Shown here one piece after another: positions 27,122 through 35,383 of a DNA stretch of 37,286 nt; position 1 is the stretch's first letter, and each line of letters starts with the position of its first letter. Source of the DNA: Candidatus Frankia nodulisporulans (lineage in GTDB: Bacteria; Actinomycetota; Actinomycetes; Frankiales; Frankiaceae); assembly GCF_902806475.1 (NCBI RefSeq), contig NZ_CADCWS010000017.1, forward strand, positions 1 through 37,286, read 5' to 3'. Under the pieces are notes generated by a model. It had not been told where the DNA came from. It saw only the letters and a program-made list of their open reading frames with translations, and searched no databases. The position numbers and the translations under genes are program-made.

Positions 27122-27427
27122 TCAGGCCGGATCGTCGGCGGCGAGGATGCGCTCGATGCTGGCCACCTTGCTGTGCAGCGCGTCGTCCACGGAGTCCCGC
27201 AGGTCGGCTTTCAGGACGAGGCTCACCCGGCCCGCGTGGGCACGGACGGCCTCGGTCGCGCGGCGCACGACCTCCATGACCTCGTCCCAGTCCCCTTCGA
27301 TGGTCGTGAACATCGCGTTGGTCTCGTGCGGCAGGCCGCTGGCGCGTACGACCCGGACGGCCTCGGCGACCAGCTCCGCGACCCCCTCGCCGGCTCCGAT
27401 GGGCGTGACACTGAAGGCAACCAGCAT
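27122..27427 (-). CDS. MTH1187/YkoF-family thiamine-binding protein
   Basis: A 101-residue protein: [54 protein letters not shown]. This is the MTH1187 family (ferredoxin-like fold, usually tetramers), known to bind thiamine-like ligands; it may buffer or deliver hydroxymethylpyrimidine or thiamine. I start at ATG 27427 (AGGTG 6 nt upstream) rather than at GTG 27436 because homologues begin MxVAFSVxP. It stands alone, 127 bp upstream of the thioredoxin gene in the same direction. A 12-bp repeat (ggccggatcgtc) straddles its stop at 27112-27136. Confidence 0.88.
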   Translation of the reverse strand: MLVAFSVTPIGAGEGVAELVAEAVRVVRASGLPHETNAMFTTIEGDWDEVMEVVRRATEAVRAHAGRVSLVLKADLRDSVDDALHSKVASIERILAADDPA

Positions 27428-27748
27428 GAACCACACCTACCACGCGAAGCCCCGTCGGACCATCCGATGACCCTCCCCGGTGAACGACGTCCCACGCCGG
27501 ACGACGGCGACCGGCCGGTGACGGCGACCGGAGTGCGGCCCACGGGCCGGCGGACCGGCGTCTCCGGAGGGCCGACAGCCGCCTGCTACCGTGACAAATC
27601 CGGGCGGCCGGTAAGCTGTCGACATGTCACCAGAAGTCACGGGTGGCGCACCGAACGGGCGATTGCGCAAACCCGGGACAACAGGGCCTGGCGACACGCC
27701 CTACCATTGCCCGCCGTGGGGTGGACGAAGACGGATAACGAGGCGTAG
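27428..27748. other. Divergent gap between the thiamine-binding gene and the histidine kinase
   Basis: No gene is supported. A 12-bp direct repeat gacggcgaccgg lies at 27503-27514 and 27520-27531, next to a ggccc-ac-gggcc dyad at 27537-27548. GTGACA and TAAGCT 15 nt apart near 27586-27612 are a weak promoter candidate for the kinase gene. Confidence 0.4.
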
Positions 27749-29527
27749 GTGGGGCCACGCACGCTGCTCGACGCGCTGACGGACCTTGCGGTGGTCGTCG
27801 GCGCGGACGGCCATGTCACCGACATGGGTGCGGCCGCCCAGGCGTTCCTGGCCGACCGTGTGCCGCGCGATCCGCATGTCACCGATCTGGTGGAGGTGGT
27901 CGACCCGGCGTTCCGGGTGGCCTTGGTCGAGGCGGTCACCGCCGGGCTGGCGCACAGCGATCAGTGGCGCGGGTCGGTCGGCCTGGTCACGGGCTCCGGG
28001 GCCACCGCGCCGCACCACGTCACCGTCCGGCGCGATCCCGAGGGCGGGCTGGTCGTCATCGCCCGGGACACCAGCGACAGCCGGGCCCGCGAGGTCGCCG
28101 AGAACGAGTCGCGCGCCAAGGACGAACTGATCGCCCGGCTCGGCCACGAGCTGCGCACACCGCTGAACGCGATGCTCGGCTTCGCCCAGCTCCTCGAGCT
28201 GGAGCCGCTCTCCCCCGATCTGCACGACGATGTCGAACGCATCATCACCGGCGGCCGGCACATGCAGGCGCTCATCGACGACGTGCTCGACCTGGCCCGG
28301 TTGCGGGCCGGCCGCGGCGACATCAGCAAGGGTCCGGTGAACGTCCTGGACATCGTCAAGGGCGTGGTGGAGCTGGTCGAGCCGCTGGCCGCGCCGCGCA
28401 GCATCCGCCGGGTCATCCATCCGGCCGAGCCGCTGATCGCCGACGCGGACCGTCGCCGACTCTGGCAGGTTCTGCTGAACCTGGTCGGCAACGCGCTGAA
28501 GTACGGCCGCGAGGGTGGCTGCGTCCGGGTCGGCGTCGTCCCGATCACCGGCTCGCGGATTCGCATCGAGGTCGAGGACGACGGCGTGGGCCTCTCGCCC
28601 CGCGCGATCGACCGCCTGTTCCGACCGTTCGAACGCCTCGGTGCCGAACGCACGGGCATCGAGGGCAGCGGCCTGGGTCTCGCCCTGTCCCACGCCCTGG
28701 TGACAGCGATGGGCGGTGTGCTGACGGTCGCCAGCCGGCACGGTGTCGGCAGCGTGTTCGCCGTCGTGCTGGACGCCGTCGACATGCGCTTCGAGGACCC
28801 GGACGCCTACGACGACGACGGCTTCGACCAGCCCTACAGCGGTGGCTCGAGCGGCTATGGCTCCTCGGGCGGCTACGGCTCGTCCAACGGTTATGGCTCG
28901 TCGGGCGGTTATGGCGCCTCGGAGGGCTACGGCTCGTCGGAGGGCTACGGCGGCGCGGGAGATCGCACCGGCACGGGCAGCTACACCGGCGCGAAGGGAT
29001 ACGGGGGCACGAGCGGTCCCGCCGGCGCCGGAGCGCAGGGTTCCGCTGGCGGGGCCGGCTGGAGCGCGGGTGCCGCGAGTGGGTACAGCGGTGCGGCGGC
29101 GGCGCTGTCGGGCGGTTCGAACGGGCGGCGAGCACCCTCGGACGACCTGCGGGTGGTCCATGTCAGCGGCGATCCGGCGGTGCGTTCCGCCGTCGCGAAG
29201 GTCCTCGCCGACACCCTTGGCGCCGACACCGTCACCGTGCCACGGGCAGGGCTGGCCCTGGACGCGGTGCGCCGGGCCCGGCCGGCGTTCGTCCTGATCG
29301 ACCAGGATCTTCCCGACGCGTCCGCGCCGGAGCTGCTCGCGCAGCTGGCGGCGGACCCGACCGGCGCCGCCATCCCGGCGTTCGTGCTGGCGGAGGACGC
29401 CGACTCGCCCGAACGCACCCGGTTGCGCCAGGCCGGCGCCGTCGACGTCCTGGATCTGCCGCTCGTTCCCGCGAGCCTCACCACCGTCACCGCCGCGCTG
29501 ACCGCCACGGTTCCCGCCCACCGTTAG
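27749..29527 (+). CDS. Hybrid histidine kinase: PAS, HisKA, HATPase, Gly-Tyr-Ser tract, degenerate receiver
   Basis: A 592-residue soluble sensor kinase without transmembrane helices. The N-terminus (about 1-115) is PAS-like (LVVVGADGHVTDMGAAAQAFL). HisKA carries the phospho-histidine H133 in LGHELRTPLNAMLGFAQLL, and HATPase has N (LLNLVGNALKYG), G1 (VEDDGVGLS) and G2 (GSGLGLALSHALV) boxes. Residues 369-404 are six hexapeptides of type GYGSS(G/N/E); the low-complexity tract continues to about 465. The last 125 residues are a receiver-like domain that keeps a phospho-acceptor candidate, D518 (VLIDQDLPD), but the acidic pair is SGD and the usual KP lysine is replaced (VLDLPLVP). It starts at GTG 27749 with GAGG upstream. 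No response regulator gene is adjacent, so partner and signal are unknown. Confidence 0.9.
   Translation: MGPRTLLDALTDLAVVVGADGHVTDMGAAAQAFLADRVPRDPHVTDLVEVVDPAFRVALVEAVTAGLAHSDQWRGSVGLVTGSGATAPHHVTVRRDPEGGLVVIARDTSDSRAREVAENESRAKDELIARLGHELRTPLNAMLGFAQLLELEPLSPDLHDDVERIITGGRHMQALIDDVLDLARLRAGRGDISKGPVNVLDIVKGVVELVEPLAAPRSIRRVIHPAEPLIADADRRRLWQVLLNLVGNALKYGREGGCVRVGVVPITGSRIRIEVEDDGVGLSPRAIDRLFRPFERLGAERTGIEGSGLGLALSHALVTAMGGVLTVASRHGVGSVFAVVLDAVDMRFEDPDAYDDDGFDQPYSGGSSGYGSSGGYGSSNGYGSSGGYGASEGYGSSEGYGGAGDRTGTGSYTGAKGYGGTSGPAGAGAQGSAGGAGWSAGAASGYSGAAAALSGGSNGRRAPSDDLRVVHVSGDPAVRSAVAKVLADTLGADTVTVPRAGLALDAVRRARPAFVLIDQDLPDASAPELLAQLAADPTGAAIPAFVLAEDADSPERTRLRQAGAVDVLDLPLVPASLTTVTAALTATVPAHR
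28853..28960. repeat. Six 18-bp units encoding GYGSSx in the histidine kinase
   Basis: Six in-frame units of 18 bp run from 28853 to 28960 (residues 369-404). They vary at synonymous sites, so the peptide pattern is kept while the DNA has diverged, which points to selection on the peptide. Confidence 0.9.
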
Positions 29528-29550
29528 CGCGCTGTCCACGATCGTTCAAG

Positions 29551-29600
29551 GACGGCGTTGTCGTCACGGGCCGTCGTCGCGTCACTCCACCGGTGGTGGA
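29551..29600. terminator. Small hairpins between the convergent kinase and meaB genes
   Basis: gacggc (29551-29556) can pair with gccgtc (29570-29575), and tccacc-ggt-ggtgga (29586-29600) forms a tight stem. Both lie in the 82-bp gap where two genes end. Stems are short, so the terminator role is tentative. Confidence 0.35.
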
Positions 29601-29609
29601 TGGCAGGGG

Positions 29610-30683
29610 TCAGTCGGTCGACGCGTCCGCCGGGGGTGACCAGGCGGCGGACAGCAGGCGCTCGGACGCCCGGGCGGGGTCGATCGTCGCGTCGACCACG
29701 GCGCCGGCGAGTGCGGCGAGCACGGCTTCCATCCCCGGGTCGGCGAGCCTGGCCCGCACGGTGGCCAGCGCGAGCGTGCGGATCTCGCCGCGGGCGCGGG
29801 CCAACCGGCGCCGTCCGAGCTCGCCGGAGCCGACCAGCCACTGGTAGTGGTCCGTGATCCGCCCGAGGAGGATGTCGATCCCCTGCCCGTGGACGGCCGC
29901 CAGCCGGACCACCCCCGGACCGGGACCGTCCGCCTCCGGCGTCCGTCGACCCAGGCGGAGCATCGCGGTGAGGTCGGCGACGGTGCGGTCGGCACCCGGC
30001 TGATCGGACTTGTTCACGACCAGGATGTCGGCCACCTCGAGCAGACCGGCCTTGACCGCCTGCACGCCGTCTCCGGCGCCGGGCGCGAGCAGCAGACAGG
30101 TGGTGTCGGCCAGCGCGGCGATGTCGACCTCGGCCTGGCCCACCCCGACCGTCTCGACCAGCAGCAGGTCGTAGCCGGCGGCCCCGAGCACGCGCAGCGC
30201 CTGCGCGGTCGCCAGGGCCAGACCGCCGAGCTGACCACGGCTGGCCAGGGAGCGCACGAAGACACCCGGATCACCGGCGAGCTCGGTCATCCGAATCCGG
30301 TCGCCCAGCAGCGCGCCGCCGGTCACCGGGGAGGACGGGTCCACCGCCAGCACCCCCACCCGCCGCCCGGCGTCCCGAAAGGCACGAGCGAGTGCCGCGG
30401 TCGTCGTCGACTTGCCCACCCCGGGTGGCCCGGTCAGCCCGACGATCTGCGCGGGCCTGGCCGGCCCGGCGTGGACCGCGTGCGCGGTGAGGGCGGCGCT
30501 CAGCTCCGGCCATCCGGCCGGGTCGTTCTCGGCCAGCGACAGCAGCCGGGCCACGGCCCGCCGGTCGCCCTCGGCCGCCGCGGCGACCAGAGCCGCGATC
30601 CCGGTGCCGGCCGCGGCGCCGGCCGCACCGGGCCGCACCGGGCCGGTGTCCCGCTGGTTCGCCCGCACCGATCCAGTGTCCAT
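29610..30683 (-). CDS. meaB: Methylmalonyl-CoA mutase-associated GTPase MeaB (ArgK family)
   Basis: A 357-residue G3E-class GTPase that guards and reloads B12 in methylmalonyl-CoA mutase. Motifs in order are the Walker A loop GLTGPPGVGKSTTT, VLAVDPSSPVTGGALLGDRIRM, the switch LVETVGVGQAEVDIA and the guanine-specificity motif NKSD. I start at ATG 30683, which is 72 nt after the thiolase stop; a frame open from 30809 would overlap the thiolase gene and add a non-conserved lead. The ribosome site is weak. It follows the thiolase gene, so both may share a transcript; the mutase genes are not in this window. Confidence 0.93.
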   Translation of the reverse strand: MDTGSVRANQRDTGPVRPGAAGAAAGTGIAALVAAAAEGDRRAVARLLSLAENDPAGWPELSAALTAHAVHAGPARPAQIVGLTGPPGVGKSTTTAALARAFRDAGRRVGVLAVDPSSPVTGGALLGDRIRMTELAGDPGVFVRSLASRGQLGGLALATAQALRVLGAAGYDLLLVETVGVGQAEVDIAALADTTCLLLAPGAGDGVQAVKAGLLEVADILVVNKSDQPGADRTVADLTAMLRLGRRTPEADGPGPGVVRLAAVHGQGIDILLGRITDHYQWLVGSGELGRRRLARARGEIRTLALATVRARLADPGMEAVLAALAGAVVDATIDPARASERLLSAAWSPPADASTD

Positions 30684-30754
30684 CCGGCCGTCCGGTTTCC
30701 CGGGGACCGTCAGCGGACGAGGCTGTGACCCGGTCAAGGCCGTCGGGGACCCGG

Positions 30755-31942
30755 TCAGGCCGTCGGGACGCGCAGGATGAGAGCGTCGCCCTGGCCGCCA
30801 CCGCCGCACAGACCAGCGGCACCCAGGCCGCCACCGCGGCGGGCCAGCTCCTTGATCAGCGTCAGGGCGATGCGGGCGCCGGAGGCGCCGAGCGGATGAC
30901 CGATCGCGATCGCGCCGCCGTTGACGTTGACGATGTCGGGGTTGAGGCCGAGTTCGCGCACCGACTGGACCGACACCGCGGCGAACGCCTCGTTGATCTC
31001 GACGAGGTCGAGGTCGGCGGGGGTGAGACCCTCCTTGGCCAGCGCCGCGGTGATCGCGTTCGACGGCTGGGAGTGCAGGGTGGCGTCGGGGCCGGCGACG
31101 AAGCCGTGGTGGCCGACCTCGGCGAGGATCGGCAGGCCGAGCTCCTCGGCCTTGGCCCGGCTGGCCACGATGACCGCGGCGGCACCGTCGGAGAGCTGGG
31201 AGGCGGAGCCGGCGGTGATCGTGCCGTCCTTGCCGAAGGCGGGACGCAGGCGGGCGAGCGACTCCGCGGTGGTGTCGGCGCGCACCCCCTCGTCGGCGCT
31301 GATCACCAGTGGCTCGCCGCGACGCTGGGGCACGGTGACCGGGACGATCTCATCGTCGAACAGGCCGTTCTTGGCGGCGGCGGCGGCCCGCTGGTGCGAG
31401 CGGGCGGCGATCTCGTCCTGCTCGGCGCGGGTGATGGCCAGCCGGCCGTTGTGCCGGTCGGTGCTGGCGCCCATCGAGACCTGGTCGAACGCGCACAGCA
31501 GCGCGTCGGTGTCGATCGAGTCGGTCAGGGCGGTGTCGCCGTACTTCACCCCGGCGCGCAGCGAGCGGACCAGGTGCGGCGCGGCGGTCATCGACTCCAT
31601 CCCGCCGGCGACGACCAGGTCGAACTCGCCGGCGGCGATGTAGGTGTCGGCCAGGGCGATCGCGTCCAGCCCGGACAGGCACAGCTTGTTGATGGTGACC
31701 GCGGGGACCCGCATCGGGATGCCGGCCTCGACAGCGGCCTGTCGGGAGGCGATCGGACCCGCGCCGGCCTGGATGGCGTGCCCCAGGATCACGTAGTCGA
31801 TCTGGTCGCCGGTGAGCCCGGCCCGCTCCAGCGCGCCGCGGATCGCGATGCCGCCGAGCTGCGCCGCGGTGAAGCCCTTGAGCGCCCCCGAGAGCTTCCC
31901 GATCGGTGTCCGCGCACCGGCCACGATCACGGAACCCGGCAT
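30755..31942 (-). CDS. Acetyl-CoA acetyltransferase (thiolase II)
   Basis: A 395-residue thiolase that condenses two acetyl-CoA to acetoacetyl-CoA or works in reverse. The nucleophilic C88 is in [11 protein letters not shown], the His in [17 protein letters not shown] and the second Cys in [19 protein letters not shown] is present. I start at ATG 31942 (GAGGAGG at 31948-31954, 5 nt upstream, [15 protein letters not shown]) rather than the frame open from 32140. Beside meaB, and with ccr 2 kb away, it can feed the ethylmalonyl-CoA or methylmalonyl-CoA routes, since Ccr needs crotonyl-CoA derived from acetoacetyl-CoA. Confidence 0.95.
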   Translation of the reverse strand: MPGSVIVAGARTPIGKLSGALKGFTAAQLGGIAIRGALERAGLTGDQIDYVILGHAIQAGAGPIASRQAAVEAGIPMRVPAVTINKLCLSGLDAIALADTYIAAGEFDLVVAGGMESMTAAPHLVRSLRAGVKYGDTALTDSIDTDALLCAFDQVSMGASTDRHNGRLAITRAEQDEIAARSHQRAAAAAKNGLFDDEIVPVTVPQRRGEPLVISADEGVRADTTAESLARLRPAFGKDGTITAGSASQLSDGAAAVIVASRAKAEELGLPILAEVGHHGFVAGPDATLHSQPSNAITAALAKEGLTPADLDLVEINEAFAAVSVQSVRELGLNPDIVNVNGGAIAIGHPLGASGARIALTLIKELARRGGGLGAAGLCGGGGQGDALILRVPTA

Positions 31943-31959
31943 GCCTGCCTCCTCATCGC

Positions 31960-32004
31960 CCCGCCGGCAACGTGCCCGCCGGTATCCAGCCCGCCGGCAT
32001 CGTG
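31960..32004. repeat. Three 15-bp tandem units upstream of the thiolase gene
   Basis: cccgccggcaacgtg (31960-31974), cccgccggtatccag (31975-31989) and cccgccggcatcgtg (31990-32004) run head to tail. They begin 6 bp beyond the thiolase ribosome site, in its leader or promoter. Confidence 0.85.
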
Positions 32005-32198
32005 CCCACTGGGCCTCGCCCCTCTGACTCGGGACACCACGCTCGTTCCCGTGGACACCACGATAACGTGATCTTGCTCGTGGCGCCCGCGTCGTGTGGG
32101 CCCTCGGCCCGGCCACACGACGGGCTCGGGCCGCTGCCACCCGGACCGGGACACCCCGCCCGCGGCGGTCATGGCCGGGCGTCCCGGGGGTGCCGCCG

Positions 32199-33209
32199 TC
32201 AGGACAGCGAGCCGCAGCCTGGGACGAAGGGAGACGTGTCGGAGGGCAGCCGCACGGTGCCGGTGGCCGGGCTGCCGGTCACGGTCAGCCCGTCCCTGCT
32301 CAGGGTCAGCGCCGTGGTGGTGACGGAAAACGCATTTCCGTCCGTGGACGTTCCGACGCTGATCTCGAGGTCGTGGTCGCCGCAGCGAAAGCCGCTGGCG
32401 GTGTTGGTGTGTGTCCCCGAGCTCAGGGTGAACCCGGTGGGCAGGGCGACGGTGACCAGGGTGTCCAGGCCGATGTAGTGCAACAGCGCGTAGCTCTTCG
32501 TGCCACCGCTGTCGCTGGTCTGCACCAGCAGCTCACCGAAACCGTCACCGTCGATATCGACGACGGCGCTGGCCAGCGGCACGGAGATCTCGGGCAGGGT
32601 CACCCGGGCGACGACCGCGTCCCGCGAGAACGTCACCTTGACGGTGGCGCCGTCGGACGACACGTCGTCGGAGCGACCGTCCCCATCGATGTCACCGGCC
32701 CCCGCCGGCCTGGCGGCCGGGCTGGGCAGCGGCGGACTGTTGACACCGGGGCCCGTCGAGGACGACGGTGAGCTGGGACTCGCCGACACCGTGGGCGAGG
32801 TGGTCGCCGGGGAGGTCGGCCGGGTGCCGGGCGAGCTGGACGGTGTGCTGGTGCCCCCGCCGGTGCCCGAACCGCGGCCACCGGATGACTGGCCACCACC
32901 ATGGGTGGAACCCGAGCCGCTGGGCCCGGAGCCGGCACCGGCCTGGGTCGGACCGGTGTAGTTGCTCGGCATCACCGGGGGGGCCGCGGGTTCGACCAGC
33001 TGGTTGGACGGGCTGGGTCGGATCGCGACCACGGCCAGGGCGATCAGCGCGGCCATCACCATCCCGCCGAGGGTGAACGCCGGCAGCCGCCAGCGGCGCC
33101 GACGATCGATACCGGCCTGGATCTGCCGGTAGGCGTCCGCGGAGGGCCGGATCGGGTCGACCGCCTCGCTGAGCAACCGCGTGAGCTCGTTCGGTTCCAA
33201 CGTGCTCAC
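32199..33209 (-). CDS. Single-pass membrane protein with FG-GAP/DxDxDG motifs, probable regulator of the adjacent sigma factor
   Basis: A 336-residue protein. A cytoplasmic N-terminus of about 40 residues ([20 protein letters not shown], then RRRRWRLP) precedes one transmembrane helix (about 43-63, [17 protein letters not shown]). A Ser/Thr/Gly/Pro-rich linker (about 70-165) leads to an extracytoplasmic domain with two calcium-type loops, DIDGDGRSD and DIDGDGFGE, and Cys in [10 protein letters not shown] and VPGCGSL that may form a disulfide. The GTG start overlaps the stop of the sigma gene (GTGA at 33206-33209). This layout and the membrane topology fit an anti-sigma or sensor role; it lacks a recognisable zinc anti-sigma motif, so the role is inference. 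Confidence 0.75.
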   Translation of the reverse strand: MSTLEPNELTRLLSEAVDPIRPSADAYRQIQAGIDRRRRWRLPAFTLGGMVMAALIALAVVAIRPSPSNQLVEPAAPPVMPSNYTGPTQAGAGSGPSGSGSTHGGGQSSGGRGSGTGGGTSTPSSSPGTRPTSPATTSPTVSASPSSPSSSTGPGVNSPPLPSPAARPAGAGDIDGDGRSDDVSSDGATVKVTFSRDAVVARVTLPEISVPLASAVVDIDGDGFGELLVQTSDSGGTKSYALLHYIGLDTLVTVALPTGFTLSSGTHTNTASGFRCGDHDLEISVGTSTDGNAFSVTTTALTLSRDGLTVTGSPATGTVRLPSDTSPFVPGCGSLS

Positions 33210-33775
33210 CGCAGCCCTTCCAGCTTGCCGCTGAGCGCGGACAGCCCCCGGGAGGTGTAGGCCTTCACCGAGCCGACGCTGCAGCCCATCACCGCCGCCG
33301 CGTCCGCCTCGGACATGTCGGCGTAGTAGCGCAGGACGACCGCCTCTCGCTGACGCCGCGGCAGCTCACGCAGTGCCTGGATGACGGCGGCCCGCTCGAC
33401 CAGAGAGTAGGCCCCCTCCTCGGCGCTCGCGGCATCGGGCATCGGCTTCGGGGCATGCTTGAGAGCGACGAGTCGACGACGCAGCATGGAGCGTGCGAGA
33501 TTGACAACCGTCTGCCGAAGGTAGGCCAGGGCCTTGTCCCGGTCCTGGAGCCGCCCCCAGGCCGCATGCACCCGGATGTAGGCGTCCTGGACGACCTCCT
33601 CGCACAGGCCGATGTCGTCCAGCAGCAGCGCGGCGAGACGCACGAGTGACCGGTAGTGCTCGGAGTACAGGGCGGTCAGGGCGGCGTCCGCATCCCGCGC
33701 GACATCGCTACGGGCGGCGTCGCTCCGCGCAGGCACGGGCCGCCACCCTTCTACGACAGTCATGGGCGCGGTCAC
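33206..33775 (-). CDS. SigE-family ECF RNA polymerase sigma factor
   Basis: A 189-residue extracytoplasmic-function sigma factor. Region 2 is LTALYSEHYRSLVRLAALLL and VVQDAYIRVHAAWGRL (about 35-80); region 4 is IQALRELPRRQREAVVLRYYADMSEADAAAVMGCSVGSVKAYTSRGL (about 130-180), the pattern typical of the actinobacterial SigE-like group. The start is unsure (GTG 33775 or ATG 33763, neither with a good ribosome site). The gene is co-translated with the downstream membrane protein. The target promoters are unknown; autoregulation is likely by family precedent. A 184-bp gap separates it from the divergent ccr. Confidence 0.93.
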   Translation of the reverse strand: MTAPMTVVEGWRPVPARSDAARSDVARDADAALTALYSEHYRSLVRLAALLLDDIGLCEEVVQDAYIRVHAAWGRLQDRDKALAYLRQTVVNLARSMLRRRLVALKHAPKPMPDAASAEEGAYSLVERAAVIQALRELPRRQREAVVLRYYADMSEADAAAVMGCSVGSVKAYTSRGLSALSGKLEGLR

Positions 33776-33948
33776 GCCACGTTGGACGCCGACCTGACCC
33801 TCGAAGTTGCCCCGAACTCACCACGGGTTGTCCGAATCGTTCTATCGCGTCGCGTGCCAAACAGACAGCCCCCACCCCCTGCCACCGCACCGCGACACGC
33901 CGCCGCGCTCCGCCACCGTGCGGCGCCCGGGACCCACCACCCGCCGCT

Positions 33949-33953
33949 GGAGG
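33949..33953 (+). promoter_or_regulatory. Ribosome binding site deciding the ccr start
   Basis: GGAGG with 6-nt spacing to GTG 33960. It selects the VKDILEAI N-terminus over a frame open from 33807 that overlaps the promoter area of the divergent sigma gene. Confidence 0.75.
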
Positions 33954-33959
33954 CCGACC

Positions 33960-35309
33960 GTGAAGGACATCCTCGAGGCGATCATCGCCGGGCTCCCGTC
34001 GTCCGAGGCCCGTCATGCCGAGTTCGCCCAGTTCACGGTGCCCGATTCGTACCGTGCCGTGGTGGTTCGTCGGGACGAGACGGCCATGTTCGACGGGCTG
34101 CCCAGCCAGGAGAAGGACCCGCGCCGCTCGCTGCACGTCGACGAGGTACCGACCCCGGAACTCGGCCCCGGTGAGGCGCTGGTCGCTGTCATGGCCTCCT
34201 CCGTGAACTACAACACTGTCTGGACTTCGATCTTCGAGCCGGTGCCGACGTTCGGGTTCCTGTCCCGCTATGGCCGGACGTCCGCCCTTGCGGCTCGTCA
34301 TGACCAGCCGTATCACGCGGTGGGGTCCGATCTGGCCGGAGTCGTGCTGCGGACAGGACCAGGAGTACATGTCTGGTCCCCGGGGGACGAGGTCGTGGCG
34401 CACTGCCTGTCGGTCGAGCTCGAACACGCCGATGGTCACAACGACACGATGCTGGATCCCGAGCAGCGGATCTGGGGTTTCGAGACGAACTTCGGTGGCC
34501 TGGCCGAGCTTGCCCTGGTCAAGGCCAACCAGCTCATGCCCAAACCCGCGCATCTCACCTGGGAGGAGGCCGCCGCCCCCGGTCTGGTCAACTCGACCGC
34601 CTACCGGCAGCTGGTCTCCACCAACGGGGCGACGATGAAGCAGGGCGACATCGTGCTGATCTGGGGCGCCTCGGGCGGGCTGGGCTCCTACGCCACCCAG
34701 CTGGCGCTGCGCGGTGGCGCGATTCCGGTGTGTGTGGTCTCCTCGCCGGCCAAGGCGGCGCTGTGCCGGGCGCTCGGTGCCGACCTGGTCATCGACCGGG
34801 CCGCCGAGGGCTACCGGTTCTGGCGCGACGAACACACCCAGGACCCGTCGGAGTGGCAGCGGTTCGGCCGTCGCATCCGCGAGCTCACCGGCGGGGAGGA
34901 CCCGGACATCGTGTTCGAACACCCCGGACGGGAGACCTTTGGCGCCTCCGTCTATGTGGCCAGGCGTGGCGGGACGATCGTCACCTGCGCGTCGACGAGT
35001 GGATTTCGCCATGAGTTCGACAATCGTTACCTGTGGATGCACCTCAAGCGGGTGATCGGCACGCATTTCGCGAACTACCGGGAGGCGTGGGAGGCCAATC
35101 GCCTGGTCTGCCGGGGGATGATCCACCCGACCCTCTCCCGGGTGTACCCACTTACCGAAACCGGCCAGGCCACCCGGGATGTGCACCGCAACGTCCATCA
35201 GGGCAAGGTCGGTGTCCTGTGCCTGGCTCCGTCCGAAGGGCTGGGTGTGCGCGACGAACAGCTACGCGCACGCCACCTGAGGGCAATCAACCGGTTCCGT
35301 GGCGTGTAG
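33960..35309 (+). CDS. ccr: Crotonyl-CoA carboxylase/reductase
   Basis: A 449-residue MDR-superfamily enzyme that reductively carboxylates crotonyl-CoA to ethylmalonyl-CoA with NADPH and CO2. The nucleotide site is LIWGASGGLGSYATQLAL. Residues of the CO2-binding pocket known in Ccr are present: N85 in SSVNYNTVW, F174-E175 in WGFETNFGGLAE and the His in GTHFANY; these match N81, F170, E171 and H365 of the Kitasatospora enzyme with a shift of 4, which separates it from plain crotonyl-CoA reductases. Length is as expected (about 447). GTG 33960 is chosen for its RBS. Ethylmalonyl-CoA mutase (meaA) is not next to it here, so the ethylmalonyl-CoA pathway may be completed elsewhere, or the product may be used as an extender unit for polyketides. 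Confidence 0.95.
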   Translation: MKDILEAIIAGLPSSEARHAEFAQFTVPDSYRAVVVRRDETAMFDGLPSQEKDPRRSLHVDEVPTPELGPGEALVAVMASSVNYNTVWTSIFEPVPTFGFLSRYGRTSALAARHDQPYHAVGSDLAGVVLRTGPGVHVWSPGDEVVAHCLSVELEHADGHNDTMLDPEQRIWGFETNFGGLAELALVKANQLMPKPAHLTWEEAAAPGLVNSTAYRQLVSTNGATMKQGDIVLIWGASGGLGSYATQLALRGGAIPVCVVSSPAKAALCRALGADLVIDRAAEGYRFWRDEHTQDPSEWQRFGRRIRELTGGEDPDIVFEHPGRETFGASVYVARRGGTIVTCASTSGFRHEFDNRYLWMHLKRVIGTHFANYREAWEANRLVCRGMIHPTLSRVYPLTETGQATRDVHRNVHQGKVGVLCLAPSEGLGVRDEQLRARHLRAINRFRGV

Positions 35310-35325
35310 TCGCGGAATTCGCGAC
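35309..35325 (+). terminator. Short dyad at the ccr stop codon
   Basis: gtcgcg-gaatt-cgcgac forms a 6-bp stem overlapping the last base of the ccr stop. Weak as a terminator, but it lies between ccr and the next gene 75 bp on. Confidence 0.3.
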
Positions 35326-35383
35326 GGGCCCAAACACCGGCTGGCCTCACGCTGTGCCGCAGCGTCTGAGATGCTCAGGTCCT

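Noticed and set aside
30684-30809. Longer N-terminus for MeaB
   Set aside because: It would overlap the thiolase gene and add a low-complexity lead that MeaB proteins do not have.
33807-33959. 51-residue N-terminal extension of Ccr
   Set aside because: GTG 33960 has an ideal ribosome site and matches the family start; the extension lies in the promoter region.
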